A stretch of DNA of 64,000 nucleotides from contig NC_080671.1 of assembly GCF_030247195.1 (NCBI RefSeq), forward strand, positions 62,533,589 to 62,597,588. Reading direction: 5' to 3'. A program made the translations under genes and the position numbers. This stretch comes from Topomyia yanbarensis (Eukaryota > Arthropoda > Insecta > Diptera > Culicidae). This document shows, one piece after another, positions 56,236 to 64,000 of this stretch; position 1 is the stretch's first letter, and each line of letters begins with the position of its first letter. The notes under the pieces were generated by a model, which saw nothing but the letters and a program-made list of their open reading frames with translations, did no database searches and was not told the origin of the DNA.

Positions 56236-56600
56236 TGTGCAACATGCAGTTCGGCTTTTGGAAAGGCGGGTCATCTTAGACGTGAAGAATGCTTTCAATA
56301 GCAGGGAAGCAGTCGCCCGCTCGCTGCACAGCGTAACGGGTTCTGACTACCTCTGCAGGATTTTGAAGAGCTACATTCAGAACCGAACACTAATCAACGA
56401 GATAGACAGGGTAGAAAGAAGAATAACAATTACGTTGGGCATTCCTCAGGACTATTAAACGCGATCTACGATGGAGTATTGCAGTTGTACCTTCCCAAGG
56501 ACATGAAAATTGTCGGTTTCACGGATGATGTTGTGTTCCAAGCAGTCGGGGAATCACGAAGCATCGCTCCTAAGACCCAATGAAATAAAATTCTTCTTTT
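56236..56600 (+). pseudogene. R1-clade LINE reverse transcriptase fragment
   Basis: VILDVKNAFNSREAVARSLH (about 56268) and YLCRILKSYIQNRTLI are the RT palm and following block of R1-type elements. LGIPQDY replaces the usual GVPQGS. After a short deletion, AIYDGVLQL and GFTDDVV follow (56460-56535); the catalytic FADD is changed to FTDD. Stops and frame breaks show that it is dead. The 5' boundary coincides with the MITE. Confidence 0.75.
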
Positions 56601-57730
56601 TCGTCGTTTTATCAGTGATAGAATCGAAAGTCCGAAAACGTTCGATCATTCGTATTTCAAATTACAAGTTCATTGAAACTAGTGAACTGTAACTAGCCGG
56701 TCCTCTGAGACCCATTGCCTTTTTGAGTATTAATGGACATATTGTGCAAATTATGTCAGGTCGGCAAAATGGCTGAATGATCAAGCGTGTGGATGAATGG
56801 AACAAGAGGTTCTACCCAGAATCGCCGAACTGGGTGCTAAATAGCTCACATAACATGGCATTGACATGGGGAGAAATTCTACCGCTGAGAGACTCTCAGT
56901 CGGAATTGGGTTGATTCACCCCCGGTACTAAACTATCCGAGTATATCGCTCACAAAAACAGGAGATAAATGGCTCATTGAGATGGTAGATAACGATACGA
57001 ATATAGCTAAATGAAATCATATTGTTGTCAACATGTTGAATGTAGGTCGCGACAAGATTTCTTATTCATACCTTTTTGCCGTTCACCTGAACTGTCAATC
57101 GCAACCGCAAAGTAATATATTTTCATACAAATATGTTTAGATTATGTTACCATTGGAAATGAAAATGTCAACCAAGTCCAAATGTACGTTGATAATTTAA
57201 ATATGAACAGTAGTGTCATTCTTCATATCAAAAATTATCAATGAGGTATCAAATTTTACTGCGGATCAGAGCCTATCGAGTGATATTTTAACCTACTTCT
57301 TATTATTTCACGCGCTCTTGGTGAAACCAAATTCGCAATAATATTTAAAAACATTTTTTTATGAAGAAACCCAAAGCATATTATAAATAGAATATTAATC
57401 AAGGTAAACACACATTAATCATAAATTAGTGACATAAATCGTCTTAATGGTATACTTTTATACAGTTTTGCGAGTCGGTTGAGATTTTATTTCCAATACA
57501 TTAGAAATGATGCATATAAACAACATGGATTTCAAGCCATTCAGGGCCGAATTAAGGATGTGATTTTGGTGAATACAATGACGCTCGCTTTTAAAACAAA
57601 TTTATATCAATGAGCAAAGATTTTTATTTGTGAAGCATTATTCTCTAGCATACGGTTTGTCTCCATTGAGAAATTTTCAGTTCACACCAAAATATACCTT
57701 TCCTTAATATGACCCTGTACTATACTATTC
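56601..57730. other. Unassigned AT-rich DNA
   Basis: Contains a CTGAGAGACTCTCAG palindrome (about 56883). No gene recognised. Confidence 0.3.
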
Positions 57731-59023
57731 TTGCTGAAATCGTTCTAGTTACAAAGTCGTATTCTTGTCATACTTACGTGTCAGGCACATTTCATCATTC
57801 TACCTTGAATCACAAACTCACACGTACTGATGAAAGGCATTCGCAACACGGAATTGACCAATTCATAACTAAAGTTCAGCAAAATAATAATTAAGTTGTA
57901 ATTTTGTTCCCCATTACGTTGCGAAAATTTACCGATCATACTTCATACGGTACACTTCATATTATACAGGCATCGAACTGTACGGTGGCGCCAACTATAA
58001 CATGTTCGGTTTATCGGAAAAATGTAAACATCTGACATGAATGATTTTAACGAAATCTTTCTGTTGCAGCAGTAGTAGCATTAATATCAATAGTTGAGCT
58101 ATTGGGTCATACTCCTATGAGAAGCACAGGGTAATATTACAAGACACTATAAAAATGAACAATTTCCACTAAAATTGGAATTATTTTTAACCATAACTAA
58201 CCATAATTTTAACTTACATAACCTCATAAATTCGAATGGCATCGAAGCGCAAGAGCAGCTGGTCAATCGACATTATCCTTTTCCAATATGGTTTACATAA
58301 ATCGATAGTTGCAACGGCCGAATGACTTATTACTCCAGCTTGTTGAAACTAAAGGTGTTCCAAACCTTTTTCGTCAACAAGCAAGCAATATCATTTTTTG
58401 AGAAAAACATTCATTCAGCAAAAAATGCCAAAAACTTTTTCGAAAATTAACATATCATGGACTAGTATTTAAAGACACTTCACAATTTATACAAGGAATT
58501 TGCTAAATAGGAGTACTCCTAATATTACGTTCACTTTTCTATTGTTTTTGGAAGGTACACTAAGTATACGTTTTGTCTTAAATTGATAATACTTGTTCCG
58601 ATCTACCTACTGTTCTTAGTACCAAAATTATTATTATATAAATCAATAATATATCAATAATATAATCTGTGCGGGAGGCTTTTAATTATTTCATTTCAAA
58701 TCAGCAATAACATACATGCCATTTTTTTCATCTTTCCGATACACCGAACATATTATAGTTGGCGCCACCGTACAGTTCAATGCCTCTATAATATCAAGTG
58801 GAGCGCATGAAGTGTTATCGGTGAATTTTCGCAACGTTATGCCAACAAAAATATAACTTATTTTTCGTTTTGCTTAGCATTAGTTGTGAACTTGTTGATT
58901 CCGTGTTGCGAAAGCATTTTATGAGTACGTGTGAGTTTGTGCTGAAAGGCGTAATGATGATATGTGACGGAAACATACGTATAACATGAATACAACTTTG
59001 TAAACGGAAACGTTTTCAGTCAG
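57731..59023. mobile_element. 1.29-kb foldback element with ~295-bp arms
   Basis: Left arm 57731-58024 and right arm 58722-59023 are inverted copies. Shared blocks include TTTACAAAGT.GTATTC, CACAAACTCACACGTACT, TTCGCAACACGGAAT, ACGTTGCGAAAATT.ACCGAT and CTGTACGGTGGCGCCAACTA. The loop of about 700 bases has no ORF of note. No target duplication was identified. Confidence 0.75.
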
Positions 59024-59180
59024 ATTTTGGTGTTTGACAACTGTGCAATTGTCAAAATAAATGTCACAAAATCAAAATAGCAACTACATTTCAACAAACT
59101 CTGCAGCATCACCACCCACTTCAGAATATTAATGAACATGTTCTAGCTAGCAACATAAATGACCATTTGGTGACAAAAGA
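59024..59180. other. Spacer between foldback and I element
   Basis: No feature recognised; insertion site of the I element is at its right edge. Confidence 0.4.
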
Positions 59181-59205
59181 TTTTTTTTTATTCATTTCGT
59201 TTATT
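59181..59205 (-). terminator. Polyadenylation signal and A tail of the I element
   Basis: On the sense (minus) strand, CAAATAAACGAAATGAATAA runs into nine A residues before host sequence. AATAAA is the complement of 59200-59205. Confidence 0.7.
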
Positions 59206-59264
59206 TGATAGGCACAAATGCGTTAGCTTGGCGGTGCCAAATACTTTTGTTTTTACATTTTGGA

Positions 59265-59640
59265 TATCTTAAAACTAGGAGGTTACAATGTTGAAATATT
59301 TTTTTTTACAAAGGAAAAGAAAATTTACAGCTATCTTAAGACTAGAAATAAGATTCAATATACAAGAGAGGGCCAAAAGATTTTTTTATGAAAAAATTTA
59401 AAACAAGGGATTCACTTTGATATACAAGAGGGGGAGTAATAGTATTTTACGAAATATTTTACGGTTATCTTAAAACTAACAATATAGTTTAGTACACAAA
59501 AGGGGGAACAAATATTTATGAGAAATTTCACAGAAATCTTAAAACTAGGGATTCAATTCTATTTACAAAATGGAGGACAAGAGTTTCAATAAAGAGTAGA
59601 AATTATAGCTATCTTAAAACTAGGAATACAGAATACTAAT
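59265..59640 (-). repeat. Tandem repeats in the I-element 3' UTR
   Basis: Six diverged units keyed by ATCTTAAAACTAGGA on the plus strand, at 59266, 59333, about 59397 (decayed), 59467, 59536 and 59611; spacing is 64-75 bp. Each has a following TA.ACAA.A.GG.GG block. Confidence 0.75.
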
Positions 59641-60040
59641 TTGAATTTTTTAACTAAAACTTATGCTTGGTCAAGATATTCAGAGGGTGGCTTATTTCCG
59701 CATCAATGTAGCAGCAGTTGTATCAAGGACAGGGGAGAGACAGGGAAAGAAGAGCAAAACTTGCAATTTTCGCTCGAACCGGGGGGGGGGGGGGGGGGTA
59801 TTAGCGAAACAAATTTGCGCCTCAGTCTAGTAAGTCGTCGAGTACCGGATTGGCGGATGGTATTCTTCGGACCCGCGGGGAATCCTTCAAAAGTCATCGG
59901 ACCTCGAGTCGCTCTCGCTTCAGTTTCCTTCTATGCAGGCGTAGTGGTAAGGGCGACGGCGGTTACATAGTGGCACTCTGGAGCTGATCGGTTCCACAAG
60001 GCAGGAGGAAACTCTAAAAACGAGAAATAAAAGAGAGGGG
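59641..60040 (-). other. Unique part of the I-element 3' UTR
   Basis: Contains a run of about 18 G (59781-59798; C on the sense strand). Open frames here are not genes. Confidence 0.6.
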
Positions 60041-63000
60041 CTAAATTGGGATATTTATCGTTTTTATGAAGGTATAAATAAGGGACATATAGGGGAAATC
60101 ACGAGTTGCCAGCATATCTCGGACTGGTACATTGGGTGGTCTACCTCGGGCCCGAAGGGATTCCTTTAACTGAGACCTGGCGTCACAATACCCGGCGCAT
60201 ACCCAGACAACGTGTTCGATGTCGTGATAGTCCTCGTCACAAGCGCACAGACTACTCTCCGCAAGCCCAATACGCCGCAAATGCGCATCCATGGTGTAGT
60301 GATTGGACATAAGTCGGGACATTACACGAATAAAATCCCGACCCACATCCATCCCCCCGAACCAAGGCTTCGTTGATACCTTTGGGATAATCGAATGTAG
60401 CCATCGTCCAAGTTCCCCATTGCTCCACGAGGTTTACCAACTGTTGGGCGTCCTCTGACGACAAATACTAAAAAATTCGTTGAAGCAGATTGGTCTTTCG
60501 TATATGTCACCATTTAATGCGCCCACCTTTGCTAATGAGTCGGCCTTTTCATTGCCCGGGATAGAACAATGAGAGGGGACCCAAACAAAGGTAATCTGAT
60601 AAGATTTTGTCAGATAACGTACACAAGGACTCCTGTATCTTCCCCAGAAAATACGGTAATTGCTTTTTAGGCTTCACCGCACGAAGAGCCTCGATAGAGC
60701 TGAGGCTGTCCGAAACGATGAAGTAGTGATCTGTGGGCAGAGTGTCGATGATCCCAAGGGTGTACTGAATTGCAGCTAACTCTGCGACGTAAACTGAAGC
60801 GGGATCATTGAGCTTGAATGAAGCGGTGATAGTATTGTTGAAGATACCGAAGCCAGTGGACCCATCGAGATTTGTTCCGTCAGTGTAAAACATTTTGTCG
60901 CAGTCGACTTCTCGGAATTTATTATAAAATATATTGGGGATCACCTGCGGGCGTATATGGTCCGGGATTCCACGAATCTCTTCCTTCATGGATGTGTCGA
61001 AGAATACAGTAGAATCAGAAGTATCTAGGAAACGGACACGGTTGGGAGTATATGAAGAAGGATTAATGCTCTGTGCCATGTAGTCGAAGTACAAGGCCAT
61101 AAATCGGGTTTGAGAATTAAGCTCGACGAGCCTCTCGAAGTTTTCAATCACCAACGGGTTCATAATGTCGCATCGGATGAGCAATCGATATGAGAGTTCC
61201 CAAAATCGATTTTTTAGCGGAAGAACGCCCGCCAGCACTTCGAGACTCATCGTATGGGTCGAGTGCATGCAACCCAAGGCAATGCGCAAGCAACGGTACT
61301 GGATTCTCTCCAGTTTGATGAAGTGTATGTTCGCAGCGGAGCGGAAACAGAAACACCCGTACTCCATCACCGACAATATCGTTGTTTGGTACAACCTGAT
61401 CAGGTCTCCTGGGTGAGCACCCCACCATGTTCCAGTTATTGTTCGGAGAAAATTGATCCTTTGTTGGCATTTCTGTTTCAGATACCTAATGTGACATCCC
61501 CAGGTGCCTTAAGAGTCGAACCAGACCCCGAGATATTTAAATGTGAAAACCTGGTTGATCGTTGCACCCATTAATAAAAGCTGGAGTTGCGCCGGCTCAC
61601 GCTTCCTAGAAAAAACAACCAACTCAGTTTTCTCCGTGGAGAACTCAATACCCAGCTGAAGAGCCCAAGCAGACAAATTGTCCAAGGTATTTTGTAATGG
61701 TCCTTGCAAGTCGGCAGCTTTGGGCCCTGTAACAGAGACCACCCCGTCGTCTGCAAGTTGCCTTAGCGTGCATGAATTGGCAAGACAATCGTCAATGTCA
61801 TTCACGTAGAAATTGTAGAGCAGGGGACTTAGACATGAGCCCTGGGGAAGACCCATGTAGCTAAATCGCGATGTTGTTAAATCGCCATGCGAAAAGTGCA
61901 TGTGCTTTTCAGACAACAGGTTTAGCAAAAAGATATTTAAAATTGGCGAAAGACCATGCTGGTGCAGCTTCTCTGACAGAATGTTGATAGAAACTGAGTC
62001 AAAAGCCCCCTTAATATCCAAGAAGACTGATGCCATCTGCTCTTTCTTAGCATAGGCCATTTGGATTTCTGTAGAAAGCAACGCAAGGCAATCGTTCGTC
62101 CCTTTGCCTTTGCGGAAGCCAAATTGTGTATCTGACAGTAAGCCATTTGCTTCAACCCAATTGTCGAGGCGATACAAGATCATTTTCTCGAACAACTTCC
62201 GAATACAGGACAGCATTGCAATCGGCCGATACGAGTTGTGGTCGGAGGCTGGTTTTCCTGGTTTTTGGATGGCGATGACCTTCACTTGCCTCCAGTCATG
62301 AGGGACAATGTTACCCTCAAGAAACTTGTTAAATAAATTCAACAAGCGCCTTTTTGCAGTGTCAGGCAGATTCTTCAGCAAGTTGAATTTGATTCTGTCT
62401 AACCCTGGGGCGTTATTGTTGCATGATAAGAGAGCAAGTGAGAACTCCACCATCGAAAACGGTGTTTCGTTCGCGGTATCGTGAGGAGACGCGGCGCGGC
62501 ACGTTTTCTGTACCGGGACAGAGTCCGGACAGATCTTCTTGGCGAAAGCGAATATCCAACGGTTTGAATATTCCACGTTCTCGTTGGTACTATTACGGTT
62601 ACGCATACGTCGAGCCGTACCCCAAAGAGTGCTCATCGCTGTTTCTCTCGTTAACCCGTCGACGAACCGGCGCCAATAACTGCGTTTTTTGGCTTTCATT
62701 AGACTCTTCATTCGCCTTTCTAACGACGCGTACTGTTGATAGCTAGCGGGTAACCCGTCTTCCCGGAAGGCCTTATATGCAGTGGACTTTTCCGCGTACA
62801 GCTCTGAGCACTCTTTATCCCACCACAGGGTGGGAGACCGTCCATGGGTATTCGCGCTGGGTACTGGTTTAGTCTGAGCTTGATTCGCACTGTCGAGAAT
62901 CAAGCCAGCCAAAAACCTGTACTCTTCCTCCGGAGGAAGTTCTTGAGTGGATTCGATTTTAACGGATATCGCGGTCGCGTAACTCTTCCAATCAATGTTC

Positions 63001-63728
63001 CGTGTGAGGTCATATGAGACATTGATTGTTTCCGATGGTCTTGAACCGTTAGCAATTGAAATCACGATAGGCAAATGATCGCTACCGTGGGGATCAGGGA
63101 TCACCTTCCACATGCAATCTAACTGTAGCGATGTCGAGCAAAGCGACAAATCCAACGCGCTTGCGCGTGCTGGTGGTGTAGGAATCCGCGTCATTTCTCC
63201 CGTGTTTAAGATGGTCATGTTGAAATTATCGCAAAGATCTTGGATTAATGTTGATCTATTATCATCATGAAGACAGCCCCATACCGTACCGTGCGAGTTA
63301 AAGTCTCCCAGAACTAGCCGCGGTGCCGGTAAGGATTCCGTGATATTACAAAGCGTTCGGTGCCCTACCGAGGCTCTAGGAGGAATGTAGATGGAAGCAA
63401 TGCAAAGGTCTTTACCTTTGATTAAAACTTGACAAGCGACAATTTCAATGCCTGGTGTCGAAGGGAGGTTAATTCGGTTGAAAGAATAGCACTTTTTGAT
63501 CCTCAAAAGTACTCCTCCATAGGGGTTTTCTCGATCCAGACGAATTATATTAAAGTCGTGGAAGTTGAGATTTATATTGGAAGTTAACCAAGTTTCACAT
63601 AATGCGAAAGCATCACATTTTAAACTATTTAGTAAAAATTTAAAGGAATCGATTTTCGGGAGGATACTTCTGCTGTTCCACTGTAGAACAGTGATCGAAT
63701 CGGTGACCTCGTTCGATGACTTAGCCAT
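60041..63728 (-). pseudogene. I-element ORF2: endonuclease-RT-RNase H
   Basis: Start ATG at 63728 (MAKSSNEV), about 1,229 codons, stop at 60041-60043. Endonuclease (about residues 14-225): LQWNSRS, CETWL, LGDFNSHGTVWG, GSDHLPI. RT (about 430-720): NSYRPIAML, FLDIKGAFDS, LPQGSCLSPLLYN; the catalytic box reads LADDG rather than Y/FADD. RNase H (about 940-1060): YTDGTN, VAELAAIQ, VSDSLSSI, NEKADSLAK, giving the acidic D-E-D-D set. C-terminus: CACDEDYHDIEHVVWVC. Three lesions: an in-frame TAA at 61509-61511, a one-base insertion near 60600, and an in-frame TAA at 60434-60436. All domains are otherwise intact, so inactivation is recent. It would nick DNA and copy element RNA by target-primed reverse transcription if whole. 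Confidence 0.92.
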
Positions 63729-64000
63729 CGAAGGATTCGATCGCTGCAAGGAAGGGCCATTTAGTAGTCAACTGCTTCAAAAATGTTTGCACTATAGGGA
63801 GAAAACGTATCAGAAGGCATTTAAGAGGATCAGTAACATTGAAAGCTGTGAAAATTAAGTCCACTATGTCAGAAAATTTCATTAGTCCGCTACTGGACTG
63901 AGTATCTGTTTGAAAAAAGGGGACACTTGGGGTTTTGGATGTCCCTGGAAGTGGTGGGTACTCCTTGTTAGAATTAATATTTCCAAGTCCTGGAGCAAAT
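63721..64000 (-). CDS. I-element ORF1 (gag-like), 3' part
   Basis: Open from the window edge to TAA at 63721-63723, 92 codons, ending KWPFLAAIESFDG. It overlaps the ORF2 ATG by 8 bases (ATGGCTAA, 63721-63728), an arrangement suited to termination-reinitiation or similar coupling (inference). This is the tail after the zinc-knuckle region; the nucleic-acid-binding part lies beyond the window. The older copy at 4588-4930 shows the same tail without the stop. Confidence 0.8.
   Translation of the reverse strand, partial: FAPGLGNINSNKEYPPLPGTSKTPSVPFFQTDTQSSSGLMKFSDIVDLIFTAFNVTDPLKCLLIRFLPIVQTFLKQLTTKWPFLAAIESFDG

Larger units (their letters stand above)
59181..64000 (-). mobile_element. I-clade non-LTR retrotransposon (5' part outside window)
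   Basis: Antisense element with ORF1 (3' part only), ORF2 with endonuclease, RT, RNase H and a C-terminal zinc-binding segment, then an 850-bp 3' UTR. It ends with an AATAAA (complement of 59200-59205) and a short A tail (complement of 59181-59189). RNase H places it in the I/LOA group; the ORF layout and sequence style fit the I clade. Target duplication cannot be tested because the 5' end lies beyond 64000. It is the youngest large element in the window. Confidence 0.9.

Noticed and set aside
59703..59970. Open frames across the poly-G tract in the I-element 3' UTR
   Set aside because: They lie downstream of the ORF2 stop in non-coding 3' UTR and are driven by the G run.
1..64000. CRISPR array, rRNA operon or endogenous viral sequence
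   Set aside because: No regularly spaced identical repeats, no rRNA core sequence and no viral protein motif was recognised; the tandem repeats seen are diverged minisatellites.

Overview
The window looks like intergenic or intronic DNA from a large, AT-rich, repeat-laden insect genome, most probably a culicine (Aedes-type) mosquito. The identification is an inference from the mix of element types: an I-clade retrotransposon with RNase H, jockey/CR1-like and R1-like reverse transcriptase fragments, a tRNA-derived SINE, many short TIR elements with TA, TTAA, 5-bp or 8-bp target duplications, and dispersed degenerate tandem repeats. I found no intact host protein-coding gene, rRNA or functional tRNA. 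Almost every recognisable coding stretch is a transposon relic. The one host-derived coding relic is a broken histone H3 copy near 37.5-39.0 kb.

Layout. 0-9.5 kb: a ~112-bp degenerate tandem repeat, a tRNA-like SINE (678-855), a decayed antisense I-element copy (2.8-5.66 kb), a 1.4-kb TIR element with three internal ~335-bp repeats (6.07-7.46 kb), and a 186-bp foldback. 9.5-16 kb: a nested stack. TTAA-type terminal repeats enclose a 3.8-kb hAT element with a perfect 8-bp target duplication. That element contains a jockey/CR1-like reverse transcriptase fragment, which is itself split by a 563-bp hAT MITE, also with a perfect 8-bp duplication. 17.5-19.9 kb: two copies of one MITE flank an R1-like RT fragment. 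20.1-26.7 kb: a giant inverted-repeat element whose ends begin with the Transib/RSS-like heptamer CACAGTG. It contains a 1.18-kb near-perfect long hairpin and other repeats. 27.1-32.3 kb: a degenerate LINE split by an 867-bp MITE with a 5-bp duplication; copies of a CTGTCACGTTACA motif lie on both sides.

32.3-36.5 kb: unannotated, partly GC-richer unique-looking DNA. 36.6-39.6 kb: duplicated segments, a histone H3 pseudogene cut in two by a LINE-like tail with a 23-bp target duplication, and a pogo/Tc1-like TA MITE. 42-46.5 kb: an I ORF1 scrap, a hAT-like MITE, a 97-bp TA MITE and a TTAA (piggyBac-like) MITE. 47.3 kb: a 41-bp minisatellite. 49.6-53.6 kb: inverted and tandem copies of one repeat family. 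55.7-56.6 kb: R1-like LINE scraps beside a second 97-bp MITE. 57.7-59.0 kb: a foldback element with ~295-bp arms. 59.18-64.0 kb: a young antisense I-clade element whose 5' part lies beyond the window. Its ORF2 is nearly complete but carries two stops and one frameshift.

The elements do not form a pathway; their relationship is one of serial insertion, so the nesting gives a relative age order. The most interesting items are the CACAGTG-ended giant inverted repeat, the long hairpins able to make double-stranded RNA, the multi-level nest at 9.5-16 kb, and the split histone H3 relic.
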